From contig CALTBR010000003.1 of NCBI GenBank assembly GCA_943842425.1, positions 806,001 through 870,000 on the forward strand: a DNA stretch of 64,000 nt, read 5' to 3'. Positions 46,435 to 55,003 of this stretch are shown here, piece after piece. The notes below the pieces were generated by a model. That model had not been told where the DNA came from and did no database searches. It worked only from the letters and a program-made list of their open reading frames with translations. Each line of letters begins with the position of its first letter. The stretch's first letter is position 1. This stretch comes from UBA974 sp002292405. GTDB taxonomy: Bacteria > Bacteroidota > Bacteroidia > Flavobacteriales_D > Sanyastnellaceae. The position numbers were made by a program, and so were the translations under genes.

Positions 46435-46941
46435 ATGAAATCAGCACTAATAATTGTATTTTGTTTGCTCTCTTTTAGTTTTAATTCTTCAGCCCAGTTC
46501 GTAATACTACAGAGCTATGACACCTTGATGGTATCTATTTATCCTGTACGTATTGATGATTTTATTTCTTACGTTCGAGTAGCTGGTGGTGGTGATGACG
46601 GTGAACCTTTTAATAATAAATCAGGCCAAATGCAATGGCTAGGAACCACCTTCAACGGATGGTATTACGAATACTACCCATGCTCTGAAAACCCAGGCGA
46701 GTTAAGAAGATTTGGGATGCTGAAAGAAGGTCGTCCAGATGGGGTTTTTCTTAGCTTCCATGAAAATGGTAACCCAGCAATGAATGAGTTATATAACAAC
46801 GGCAGCATTGTGTCTTTAACTCAATGTAGGAACAGTTTTGGCGTTGAAATAGAACCCGACCAATTGTTTTTTATCAAACCTCTAATAAAGGAAGAATACT
46901 GGAGTACTAAATCCGAGAGTTATGGTGGATCTGCCAAGTGA
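46435..46941 (+). CDS. Exported MORN-repeat-like protein
   Basis: 168 aa from ATG 46435, which starts a signal peptide (MKSALIIVFCLLSFSFNSSA). Around residue 70-115 are repeats of the MORN/YwqK type (GWYYEYYPCSENPGELRRFG, GRPDGVFLSFHENGNPAMNELYNNG). Such repeats occur in many Bacteroidota exported proteins of unknown role. The TGA overlaps the GTG start of mutY (GTGA), so it is translationally coupled to it. The N-terminal extension in the longer frame is not supported. Confidence 0.72.
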   Translation: MKSALIIVFCLLSFSFNSSAQFVILQSYDTLMVSIYPVRIDDFISYVRVAGGGDDGEPFNNKSGQMQWLGTTFNGWYYEYYPCSENPGELRRFGMLKEGRPDGVFLSFHENGNPAMNELYNNGSIVSLTQCRNSFGVEIEPDQLFFIKPLIKEEYWSTKSESYGGSAK

Positions 46942-47969
46942 CCAACCCCAACAACATATTACTAGCCAGAACAAACTTAAAATCATGGTATGCTAACCAT
47001 GCACGAGACCTTCCATGGCGACTCGATCCCTCACTGTACGGAACGTGGTTGAGCGAAATCTTGTTGCAACAAACCCGAGTGGAAACAGGTATTCCCAAGT
47101 GGCATCTTTTTATGGATTTCTTTCCAACTGTAGGACATTTGGCGAGTGCCACTGAAGACCAAGTACTCAAAGCTTGGGAGGGTCTTGGCTACTACCGACG
47201 GGCCACACATCTTCACAAAGCAGCCAAAGCAATTGACGTTGCTGGAGAATTTCCTAAGTCCTATGTAGATTGGCTCAAATTGCCTGGTGTCGGTCCTTAT
47301 ACAGCGGCAGCTATCGCTTCCATCGGTCTAGGAGAAGGAGTCGCCGTTGTGGATGGCAACGTACAAAGGGTGATTTCGCGTTGGGAAGGTATTACAGATC
47401 CTGTGGATGGAAAAATCGGAGCGAAAGCTGTGCAAGCTGCGGCAGATGCATGGCTTGATCACGCCGACCCTGGTAACCACAACCAAGCCGTGATGGAACT
47501 AGGTGCGCTGATTTGCTCACCCCGAAATCCCATGTGTAAGCGATGTCCTCTTTCCACCAACTGTGCGTCTGCAAACCAACCAGACATGTGGGGAATCCTC
47601 CCTGCCAAGAAACCTAAAAAGAAAGCCATACGCTGGGATTTAACTTGGCATATCGTACGATATAAAAATTTTACTGTAACCATCCAACGCCCTGAAACAG
47701 GTGTGTGGGCAAAACTTTGGGCCTTTCCGGAAACGCAACCTTCTAATGAATTTCATCCGCTTGGAGAACTCATGAAGCCGGTCACCCACCTTCTTACCCA
47801 CCGAAGAATCGAGGCCACAATTCAGGGGTGGGAAGCTCCTAATAAAGCTGCAATTGATGTTTACGCTTCTGAAATCGGAGGCGAAGTTTTGACTTGGGAA
47901 GAATTGGGGCAACGTGCGATGCCACGTTTGGCAACAAAAATCTTCTCTGATAAATTGAGTAAAGTCTGA
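46938..47969 (+). CDS. mutY: A/G-specific adenine glycosylase
   Basis: 343 aa. HhH-GPD fold with LPGVGPYTAAAIASIGLGEGVAVVDGNVQRV (catalytic Asp in VVDGNV), the Glu of the first catalytic helix in EILLQQTRVETGIPKW, and a 4Fe-4S cluster motif CSPRNPMCKRCPLSTNC. The C-terminal NUDIX-like domain is about residue 230-340. It removes adenine opposite 8-oxo-guanine. The start is GTG overlapping the upstream stop by four bases. Confidence 0.93.
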   Translation: MTNPNNILLARTNLKSWYANHARDLPWRLDPSLYGTWLSEILLQQTRVETGIPKWHLFMDFFPTVGHLASATEDQVLKAWEGLGYYRRATHLHKAAKAIDVAGEFPKSYVDWLKLPGVGPYTAAAIASIGLGEGVAVVDGNVQRVISRWEGITDPVDGKIGAKAVQAAADAWLDHADPGNHNQAVMELGALICSPRNPMCKRCPLSTNCASANQPDMWGILPAKKPKKKAIRWDLTWHIVRYKNFTVTIQRPETGVWAKLWAFPETQPSNEFHPLGELMKPVTHLLTHRRIEATIQGWEAPNKAAIDVYASEIGGEVLTWEELGQRAMPRLATKIFSDKLSKV

Positions 47970-47994
47970 ATCCACCTATAAATATAAGGAATGA

Positions 47995-48162
47995 TTAGCA
48001 GGAAGTACCGAAAACCGCAAGTAACAGCAATAAATCTTGAACATTTGTCGCATCGTCTCCATTGATATCTGCTGAACATTCTGACAAGCAACTGAAATCT
48101 GCAAGAAGGACAAGTATATCAGGAACAGATAGTACGCCATCTCCTTTGACACCCTATGGGCA
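47995..48162 (-). pseudogene. Orphan dockerin-like C-terminal remnant
   Basis: Read on the minus strand, the frame gives a Cys-Pro, an in-frame TAG (48154-48156), GVKGDGVLSVPDILVLLADF, CLSECSADINGDDATNVQ, DLLLLLAVFGTSC and a TAA stop at 47995. This is the same EF-hand/dockerin-like module as the ends of the beta-propeller protein and the esterase here. There is no start codon or catalytic domain attached; upstream is the divergent protease gene. It looks like the tail left from a deleted secreted protein. Confidence 0.6.
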
Positions 48163-48223
48163 GGCGGTTTTTAGTCTTAGAAACTCATTCGATTCATGAA
48201 TCAAGAATTAATGGCTGCTTCGT

Positions 48224-48231
48224 TAAATTAG
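48224..48231 (+). promoter_or_regulatory. -7-like box for the S8 protease gene
   Basis: TAAATTAG differs from TAnnTTTG at one base and ends 4 nt before ATG 48236. Confidence 0.35.
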
Positions 48232-48235
48232 CATC

Positions 48236-50440
48236 ATGAAATTTCGACTATCTCTCCTTGTTTTCTTGGTGTTCATCGCTGGATATAGTTCTGCGCAAAA
48301 CATGGCCCAAGTGGACCTCCAAGCCCTTTCAGAATTGGACGCTCTTGTCGCCCAAAACGACGACCCCAAAAGCCTAGTGCAAGCCGCCGGAGCGTACCCT
48401 GTAGCCGAAGTACACGGGCAAGCTACTGTGGGATTCTTGGGACGATTGACCGGCGGCGTTACGGAAGACGAATGGCGCGCTTGGGCGGCGGATGAAGAAG
48501 CGGTGACCGCGGGGGCATGTCGACAAGGAATCGCCTCGTTTCGGGTGGATGCATACGCTCTCCATGCCTTGTGGCAAACCCCAATGGACCTTGTGGAATT
48601 GGCCTCTAGAGCGGTGCCAGATGTCAACAAAGTCCGCTATGGAACACGGGTGGACAGTGTGCATGCGGGATTCAATCTTCCGCAACCTTATCATGGCGAA
48701 GGGGTGCTCATCGGCGTGCTAGATTGGGGCTTCGATTACACGCATCCGATGTTTCGCGACACCACCCTCTCGAGCTCGCGGATCCGTGCAGTGTGGGATC
48801 AATTCCGGCAAGCTGGACCAACGCCCGGTGATTATGGATACGGCACTGTGGCTGATTCCCCATTGGACATCCATTTATTGGGCAGCGACACTTCCAACGT
48901 CTATGGATATTCAACACACGGAACCCATGTGGCCGGTATTGCTGGGGGCAGTGGAGCTGGGATTGGACTGAAGGGCATGGCACCTGCAGTCGAATTCTTG
49001 TTTGCCACACTGATGGTGGATGAGGCCTCCGCGTTGGATGCTTATGATTGGATGCAAAGCGTAGCGGAAGCCGACGGAAAGCGGTTGGTCATCAACAACA
49101 GCTGGGGCTTGCCACAATGGGGAACGCCGGACGGAAGTGCACTGAGTAACCAATTCATAGATGCTATGTCCGACGAAGGGGTCGTGTTTGTGAGTTCCAA
49201 TGGCAATAACGGCAACGTGGACTTTCACCTTGACCATACCTTTGAAGCGCCGGGGGATACCATCCGCTCCCGGGTTAAGTTTTACCCACTGACTGCCAAC
49301 CTCAACGCTTGGGGTCAGAACCTTACATTGTGGGGCGAGGCCGGTGAGTCATTTGAAATGGGATTCCTGCTGACCATCGGCTTATCCACGGTTGTTGGCG
49401 AAAGCCCGATGTACAGAACTTCCGACGGGCCTTTGATGCTCGACACCATTGAGGTGGTCAACAACGACACCATTATTTACGACGTTGTCTTGGAGCCTTC
49501 GCACCCGGCTAACGGCCGACCGTTCATGCAGATGCGCATCCACAAAGGGAGCGCCAACGTCGCCGTTGCGATGAAAGTGACCGGTGAAAGCGGTCGTGTG
49601 CATGCCTGGAACCACACGCACTTGACCAATGATGTTGGTAACTGGGGGCAGGACTTCCAAGCCTTCCAATCGGGTTGGATTGGTGGTGATCCGTACTACG
49701 GTATTCAACAACCCGCCTGCGGCCACAGTGTTATCGCCGTAGGGGCGTATGCTTCGGAATACCTAAACCCCGTTGGGACAGAGGTGGGCGGCACATTGGC
49801 CTACTTCTCCACCTATGGACCTACTCTGGACGAACGGCTCAAACCCAATGTCTCCGCCCCGGGCGTGAGCGTCGAGTCTTCTTTGAGTTCCTTCCGAGAC
49901 GGCGGGTACAGCATCACCAACAATGTTGAGTTCGATGGGACAGAATACGAATTTGCAAAGCTCTCAGGGACGAGCATGAGCAGTCCCGCTGTAACTGGCG
50001 TGGTAGCGTTGATGTTGGAAGCGAACCCCGAGCTGACTCCAGCAGACATTCGTTCCATCTTGGAAACGACAGCCCGCGAAGATGACGACACAGGAATACT
50101 GCCTGCTGCGGGAGACGACGTTTGGGGACATGGAAAGGTGACCGCTTCTCAAGCCGTTCTCGCTTCTTTAACATGGGATTCAAGTCTGGGCACTCCGGAT
50201 CTGGCGGTCGAAAACCCCACTGTATACCCAAATCCTGTTCTAGAACGGCTTTGGTTTTCTGGGCTGCCTAGCGGCGAATCAACTTGGGAGGTCTTTGACA
50301 TTCACGGCCGGTTGTGCCAGTCCGGACAAACCCTTCATCTCACCTCCATCGATGTTTCGGATCTTCAGCCTAGCTTGTACGTTATTCAGGTTCGAAACTC
50401 CCAATCTTCGCTGGTATTCAAGTTTCTAAAACGAATGTAA
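48236..50440 (+). CDS. Secreted subtilisin-like serine protease (S8) with T9SS tail
   Basis: 734 aa. Signal peptide (MKFRLSLLVFLVFIAGYSSA), then a propeptide-like stretch and the S8 catalytic domain: Asp in LDWGFDYTHPMF (about 162), His in THGTHVAGIAGG (about 230), Ser in LSGTSMSSPAVTG (about 580), with the oxyanion Asn in VINNSWG. A large insert lies between His and Ser. The C-terminus has VYPNPVLERLWFSGL and ends in a T9SS tail. The coding region is clearly G+C-richer than its neighbours, which may reflect transfer. Confidence 0.93.
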   Translation: MKFRLSLLVFLVFIAGYSSAQNMAQVDLQALSELDALVAQNDDPKSLVQAAGAYPVAEVHGQATVGFLGRLTGGVTEDEWRAWAADEEAVTAGACRQGIASFRVDAYALHALWQTPMDLVELASRAVPDVNKVRYGTRVDSVHAGFNLPQPYHGEGVLIGVLDWGFDYTHPMFRDTTLSSSRIRAVWDQFRQAGPTPGDYGYGTVADSPLDIHLLGSDTSNVYGYSTHGTHVAGIAGGSGAGIGLKGMAPAVEFLFATLMVDEASALDAYDWMQSVAEADGKRLVINNSWGLPQWGTPDGSALSNQFIDAMSDEGVVFVSSNGNNGNVDFHLDHTFEAPGDTIRSRVKFYPLTANLNAWGQNLTLWGEAGESFEMGFLLTIGLSTVVGESPMYRTSDGPLMLDTIEVVNNDTIIYDVVLEPSHPANGRPFMQMRIHKGSANVAVAMKVTGESGRVHAWNHTHLTNDVGNWGQDFQAFQSGWIGGDPYYGIQQPACGHSVIAVGAYASEYLNPVGTEVGGTLAYFSTYGPTLDERLKPNVSAPGVSVESSLSSFRDGGYSITNNVEFDGTEYEFAKLSGTSMSSPAVTGVVALMLEANPELTPADIRSILETTAREDDDTGILPAAGDDVWGHGKVTASQAVLASLTWDSSLGTPDLAVENPTVYPNPVLERLWFSGLPSGESTWEVFDIHGRLCQSGQTLHLTSIDVSDLQPSLYVIQVRNSQSSLVFKFLKRM

Positions 50441-50747
50441 TCACCGTAAACCGTAGGGCATTTGAACCCCATATCTGAACACCTTTAATCCATTGATAAT
50501 TAACAGTTTGTAAACAGAGGTTGGAACAGTTGTTGGGACGCCGCGCGTGTCATTCAAGAGGGACTTCTTCACTGTGAGAGGAGGATTCGTTTTAAGCTCA
50601 CCCTCTCAGTGTCAGGGGAAATAACTCATGCCAAGCAGTGCAAAGTTAAGACTCAAAGTGTCAAGACATTAACGGCGTCAAGCTGGTTTATAATTGATTT
50701 CATATGCTACTAACTGTGATGTATATTGTGAGTCTAAAATCACAACC
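50441..50747. other. Intergenic region holding repeat copy A
   Basis: 307 nt without a normal gene. It contains the structured repeat copy A (50537-50682), followed by an A+T-rich stretch and a TATATTGT -7-like box at 50722-50729, 18 nt before ATG 50748. I see nothing else definite in it. Confidence 0.6.
50537..50682 (+). repeat. Structured intergenic repeat, copy A
   Basis: About 146 nt, matched by copy B at 56703-56852 with high identity. Outer arms GACGCCG (50537-50543) and CGGCGTC (50673-50679) are complementary, as are TGAGAGG (50575-50581) and CCTCTCA (50602-50608). Inside is a mini-ORF, ATG 50628 to TAA 50672 (14 codons plus stop), with AGGGG 8 nt upstream. It lies between the S8 protease and the phosphodiesterase gene. 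Function unknown: structured RNA, leader or a MITE-like element are all possible. Confidence 0.65.
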
Positions 50748-52598
50748 ATGAGACTTCTATTTACTGCTTTAACTTGTTTGATTAGTGTGAGTTTAGTTTG
50801 CCAAACAGATGATGCACGTGTACTAATAATTGGAATCGATGGTTTGCGCCCAGATTGTCTAGAATCAGCGGAAACTCCTGCCATTGATGCATTAATTTCA
50901 GATGGTCTATATAGCCCTGATGCACTCAATAACGATATCACATACAGCGGCCCTGGATGGTCTGGTATGCTGTGCGGTGTATGGTCGGATGCACATGGAG
51001 TTACCGGAAACAATTTCATCGGGAGCAACTTTGATGACTTCCCATCATATATGAAACGACTAGAATCAGAATATCCAAACCTTAACACCTATTCGTTTTG
51101 TCACTGGTCTCCTATTAACGATTATATCTTGGCTTCGGATGTAGATGAAGCATTGAATACTACCAGCGATGCTGAAGTAAGTGATGCCGCAGTAGACATT
51201 TTACAAAACGACAATCCACATGCAATATTTTTACATTTTGACGAAGTAGATGGTGCGGGACATGGTTACGGTTTCAATCCAAATGTTCCTGAGTACATTA
51301 GCAAAATTGAAGATACCGATGGATTCGTTGCTGAAGTTATGAATGCTCTAACCAATAGGCCCAACTTCATTAACGAAAACTGGTTAATATTGGTTTCTAC
51401 TGATCACGGAGGCATAGGTCTAAACCATGGCGGAACATCTATTGAAGAAGAAACAATTTTCTTCATTGCAAGTGGCCCAGATGTTGAAACAGAGTTGATT
51501 GTAAAAGATACTCTTGAAGTATTACCTCCACCAGATAACTGTATCTCACCTGGTTCATCTGAATTGCGCTTTGAAGGAGCTGGTAATTCTGTATCCATTG
51601 ATGAAAATTCTAGCCTTCAACTAGGTTCTGAACAAGACTTTACCATGGAAGTACGTATTCGCACAGAAACCACTTCAGATGTTGCAATTATTGGCAATAA
51701 AGATTGGGATTCTGGGCTCAATCCTGGTTTTGTTTTTTCCTTTGAATATCCCAACGGTCCAGCTTGGAAAGTTAATCTCGGCGATGGCAATGAACGTGCT
51801 GATGCAAATGGATCAAGTGGGGTAGCTGATAACCAATGGCACACCCTGTCGTGCTCTTTTGACCGGGATGGGATGATGCGACTCTTTACCGATGGTGTTT
51901 TTGTGGCCGAAGAAGACATATCCTCTATAGGCAATATAGACGTTGGAAGCGGCTGGTCTTTTGGTTCCGATATTTTAGGAGATTACAGCTATACAGGCGC
52001 TATTGCTGAGGTTCGATTTTGGCACAATGTTTTGAGCGATGTAACTATTAATACATGGCACTGTAGCCCTTTAAATGAATCACATCCAGATTGGGAATCC
52101 CTAGTAGGGCATTGGTCATTAACAGAAGGATCTGGCACGGATGTTCTTAATAGTGCAGGTGTTGGCCTCGATGGAACGATACAAGAAGCTACATGGTATC
52201 AGCCGGAAAGTTTAATTACTTTTGACTATAGCAATACACCGCGTATCATTGATGTTGCAGTAACAGCCATGGACCACATGTGCCTTAACATTGAACCCAA
52301 TTGGAATCTAGAAGGAATCTCATGGGTTGATGGATGCAATGTTACCGACATCAACCGTATCGATCGAAGTACATTTAAAACCACACTCTATCCAAATCCT
52401 GGCTCGGATTACTTCCACCTCAAGGGAATTTCGCAAGATGCCACTATCGATATTTTTAATCCCAATGGACAGTCCATTTATTCAGCTAAAAATGGTTCTT
52501 CAAAGTATCATACACCGCATGCGTTTGATCAAGGGGTTTACATCATTCGAATTGTTGATGGAGAAAACAAAAGAACATTGCGTTGGATTCGAGAGTAA
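50748..52598 (+). CDS. Secreted alkaline phosphatase-fold phosphodiesterase with LamG domain and T9SS tail
   Basis: 616 aa. Signal peptide (MRLLFTALTCLISVSLVCQ), then a PF01663-type phosphodiesterase/nucleotide pyrophosphatase fold: VLIIGIDGLRPD (metal-binding Asp), YSGPGWSGMLCGVW near the nucleophile Ser/Thr, DEVDGAGHGYGF and STDHGGIGLNHGG. A LamG/concanavalin-like domain covers about 280-450 (SLQLGSEQDFTMEVRIRT) and the C-terminus has LYPNPGSDYFHLKG (T9SS). The substrate is unknown; nucleotides or phosphodiesters outside the cell are plausible. The leader is nearly identical in DNA to that of the gene at 53778. Confidence 0.87.
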   Translation: MRLLFTALTCLISVSLVCQTDDARVLIIGIDGLRPDCLESAETPAIDALISDGLYSPDALNNDITYSGPGWSGMLCGVWSDAHGVTGNNFIGSNFDDFPSYMKRLESEYPNLNTYSFCHWSPINDYILASDVDEALNTTSDAEVSDAAVDILQNDNPHAIFLHFDEVDGAGHGYGFNPNVPEYISKIEDTDGFVAEVMNALTNRPNFINENWLILVSTDHGGIGLNHGGTSIEEETIFFIASGPDVETELIVKDTLEVLPPPDNCISPGSSELRFEGAGNSVSIDENSSLQLGSEQDFTMEVRIRTETTSDVAIIGNKDWDSGLNPGFVFSFEYPNGPAWKVNLGDGNERADANGSSGVADNQWHTLSCSFDRDGMMRLFTDGVFVAEEDISSIGNIDVGSGWSFGSDILGDYSYTGAIAEVRFWHNVLSDVTINTWHCSPLNESHPDWESLVGHWSLTEGSGTDVLNSAGVGLDGTIQEATWYQPESLITFDYSNTPRIIDVAVTAMDHMCLNIEPNWNLEGISWVDGCNVTDINRIDRSTFKTTLYPNPGSDYFHLKGISQDATIDIFNPNGQSIYSAKNGSSKYHTPHAFDQGVYIIRIVDGENKRTLRWIRE

Positions 52599-52663
52599 TA
52601 TGAAATCTGATTTTAAAACTTAACATTACCTTAACCTAGGAATTGTTTTAGCACAAGTCATCT

Positions 52664-52671
52664 TAACTTGC
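52664..52671 (+). promoter_or_regulatory. -7-like box for the LpqC-like esterase gene
   Basis: TAACTTGC (TAnnTTGC) ends 20 nt before ATG 52692. Confidence 0.35.
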
Positions 52672-52691
52672 GTTTTCAACAGATTACAGAT

Positions 52692-53753
52692 ATGAGATTT
52701 ATATGTTATTTTCTACTTTTTATAAACAGTTCAAGTGTGCTTGCTCAATTGAGTAATGAAGCAATAGAGGTTGAAGGATTAAATAGGACATATTTGCTTT
52801 ATTTACCTTCAGGTTTCAATATTAATGAACCACTACCCCTTGTATTAAATTTTCATGGTGGTGCAGGAACAGCCAATGATCAATTGGCTGTTGCAGATAT
52901 GAGAGATTTAGCTGACTCTGAAAATTTTATTCTTGTTTATCCAAATGCTCATCCTGACAGCAATCAAGAAACGAACTGGCAAGTTGTAACTTCTGGAGAC
53001 TTACCATTTACAGTGCCAAATCCACATAGTGATATATTATTTATTGATGAACTGATTGACCATTTACATTTACAAGTAAATGTTGATTTAAATAGAGTGT
53101 ATGCATTAGGATATTCTAATGGTGGTGGTTTTACATTTGATTTAGGATGCAGACTAAACAATAAGATTACAGGTATTGGCGTCGTCGCAAGAACGATGTA
53201 TGCAGAAACATATAATAACTGCATCGTAAATCATCCTACTCCTGTAGTCACAATTTTGGGAACTGAAGATTATATTTCTGAATATGAAGGAATTATATAT
53301 GAAGGTACACTTTACTATCATAGTAATATCTCAACTAATGATGTTTGGATAGAAAACAACAACCTAGTGCCAACATCAAATCTATCACTCATACCAGATA
53401 TTAATACAAATGATGGAAGTACTGTAGAGTTATATTCTTGGTCCTCGGAGGATGAATGTATTGAACTAAACCATTATAAAGTTCTCGGAGGTGGTCATGA
53501 TTGGCCAGGAACATTTGGAAATATGGACATCGTTTCTCACGAAATCATTTGGGAACATTTATCTGAATATGGAATGAATGGAAAATTGGATTGTAATATA
53601 TCTAATGTTGAGTCGAATCCTTCAACAGAATCAACTAAAAAAGTAATTAAAACAGTTGATGCTTTAGGCAGAGAAGTTAACCGCACAACCAACCAAATCC
53701 TCTTCTATATCTACGACGATTGGTCAGTAGAGAAGAAGTTTATCGTAGAATAG
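52692..53753 (+). CDS. Secreted PHB depolymerase/LpqC-type esterase
   Basis: 353 aa. Signal peptide (MRFICYFLLFINSSSVLA), then an alpha/beta-hydrolase of the LpqC/PHB-depolymerase family: NFHGGAGTAND (oxyanion region), ALGYSNGGGFTFDLGC (nucleophile Ser), a catalytic Asp around TILGTEDYISEY, and GGGHDWPG with the His. The C-terminus has a tail TVDALGREVNRTTNQILFYI followed by YDDWSVEKKFIVE, a sorting-tail variant known from Flavobacteriales but distinct from the PNP tail. The start is ATG 52692; the upstream TTG is not supported. Confidence 0.82.
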   Translation: MRFICYFLLFINSSSVLAQLSNEAIEVEGLNRTYLLYLPSGFNINEPLPLVLNFHGGAGTANDQLAVADMRDLADSENFILVYPNAHPDSNQETNWQVVTSGDLPFTVPNPHSDILFIDELIDHLHLQVNVDLNRVYALGYSNGGGFTFDLGCRLNNKITGIGVVARTMYAETYNNCIVNHPTPVVTILGTEDYISEYEGIIYEGTLYYHSNISTNDVWIENNNLVPTSNLSLIPDINTNDGSTVELYSWSSEDECIELNHYKVLGGGHDWPGTFGNMDIVSHEIIWEHLSEYGMNGKLDCNISNVESNPSTESTKKVIKTVDALGREVNRTTNQILFYIYDDWSVEKKFIVE

Positions 53754-53777
53754 AAACAACAACCTAACATCACAAAC

Positions 53778-54212
53778 ATGAAACTACTATTTACTGCTTT
53801 AACTTGTTGGATTAGCGTGATTGCCTTGGGTCAAAATGCGTGCAAAGACTGTTCAGATTTTTCTGTGAATGAAGATTGGACAGGTTTAATTGAGTGTTTA
53901 AACCATAAAATTAGCATATCTAATTCCATACCAGATCTTATGTGTAGGGTTCAGTGCTATGCAATCATATCAGAAAAAACAGATTCTGTAAACCTTAGCG
54001 GAAGCTTCATTAAAAGATCAGAATTATTAGAACTCTCACTTAAAGATCTAAATTTCATCATAGAATCTAACCCAAATTTCGCGAATGGTCTTGCAGTAAA
54101 ACAAAGCATATTTATTAAAAAACAATTAGGTAAAGAGTATTGTAGTGATCTTAAATTATTATGTGAAATAACTGGAGAGTGTGATGACTACAATGAGAAT
54201 TGTCAAAAATAG
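53778..54212 (+). CDS. Small secreted protein, TPR-like
   Basis: 144 aa. The signal peptide MKLLFTALTCWISVIALGQN is almost the same, in DNA and protein, as that of the gene at 50748. The mature part has Cys pairs (ACKDCSDF, CRVQCYAI, KLLCEITGECDDYNENC) and helical repeats (LLELSLKDLNFIIESNPNFANGLAVK) that resemble a TPR. Function unknown. It is followed by the first copy of a duplicated ~50-nt flank. Confidence 0.65.
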   Translation: MKLLFTALTCWISVIALGQNACKDCSDFSVNEDWTGLIECLNHKISISNSIPDLMCRVQCYAIISEKTDSVNLSGSFIKRSELLELSLKDLNFIIESNPNFANGLAVKQSIFIKKQLGKEYCSDLKLLCEITGECDDYNENCQK

Positions 54213-54221
54213 TCCCCCTAA

Positions 54222-54270
54222 AAACAAAATGTAAGAAAAGGATAGGTACAGTGACATAAAACCGCTCTCA
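54222..54270 (+). repeat. Duplicated 3' flank, copy 1
   Basis: About 49 nt beginning AAACAAAATGTAAG and containing AAGGATAGGTACAGT. It closely matches copy 2 at 54917-54971. It follows the gene ending at 54212. Confidence 0.6.
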
Positions 54271-54322
54271 TCTTCTCTAAAGATTTAAATAGAAATCTCA
54301 AACCTACCAATTGTCAAATAAG

Positions 54323-54330
54323 TAAATTGC
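54323..54330 (+). promoter_or_regulatory. -7-like box for the gene at 54335
   Basis: TAAATTGC (TAnnTTGC) ends 4 nt before ATG 54335. Confidence 0.4.
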
Positions 54331-54334
54331 GGGT

Positions 54335-54907
54335 ATGAAATCACGATTACTAATAATAGCTTTATTCACTTCGTTTGGTGTTTTTGGTCAAATTGACTTT
54401 ACTTCATATAACAAACAATATTTTGAGTCAAATTTTGGAGTTGCCTACCTTGATGATTTTGAGGTCCCCTTCCCAGGACTTTCCTTTCTACTAGGAAATA
54501 GGAAATTCACCTCTGAAAATATATTTGTTGATAAGCAAATCGGATTAGCATTTCCAACTATATGTACAGCTAAAATAGGCGTTGGAAAATACAATTATAA
54601 CAAAGGAAAGGCTAGTGTTATCGGGCTTAGAATATGGCCAACCCATATTTATATACAACATAGCAAAGCAACTGACAGGTGCTCTAAAAAGGTAAGTAGA
54701 ATGGCGCTCAATAGATTAAAAAGACGCGGTAAAACAAGAACTAACCTACTGTGTGGAGAATGGAATTTCTCTCTTGAAGCTGGAATCCCTGTGCCGGTAC
54801 AACAAGAACTACTGGATGGTGAATTGCGTTGGCGAACTGCATACAATGAGCTGAGCTTTTATTCAATAGCTATCATAACAATAGGTTATCGAATATATTT
54901 TGATTAA
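54335..54907 (+). CDS. Small secreted protein of unknown function
   Basis: 190 aa. Signal peptide (MKSRLLIIALFTSFGVFG), then a mostly beta-type sequence rich in Tyr and Phe (VAYLDDFEVPFPGLSFLLG, SFYSIAIITIGYRIYFD) with a very basic central stretch (KKVSRMALNRLKRRGKTRTN). It could be an outer-membrane beta-barrel-like or surface protein, but I recognise no family. It sits between the two copies of the duplicated flank. Confidence 0.6.
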   Translation: MKSRLLIIALFTSFGVFGQIDFTSYNKQYFESNFGVAYLDDFEVPFPGLSFLLGNRKFTSENIFVDKQIGLAFPTICTAKIGVGKYNYNKGKASVIGLRIWPTHIYIQHSKATDRCSKKVSRMALNRLKRRGKTRTNLLCGEWNFSLEAGIPVPVQQELLDGELRWRTAYNELSFYSIAIITIGYRIYFD

Positions 54908-54916
54908 CCCACCTAT

Positions 54917-54971
54917 AAAACAAAATGTAAGCACAAGGATAGGCACAGTAAAAAAACAAAACCTCGCTATC
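54917..54971 (+). repeat. Duplicated 3' flank, copy 2
   Basis: About 55 nt matching 54222-54270, with CAAAATGTAAG, AAGGATAGGCACAGT and the AAACC-CGCT end preserved. It lies 10 nt after the stop of the gene at 54335, as copy 1 lies 10 nt after the gene at 53778. Confidence 0.6.
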
Positions 54972-55003
54972 TCAATGATAACAAGGTTTTACAAAATCTG
55001 TCA

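Noticed and set aside
48374..50231. Long minus-strand frames opposite the S8 protease gene
   Set aside because: They are shadows of G+C-rich codons; the plus-strand protein has a complete signal peptide, catalytic triad and sorting tail.
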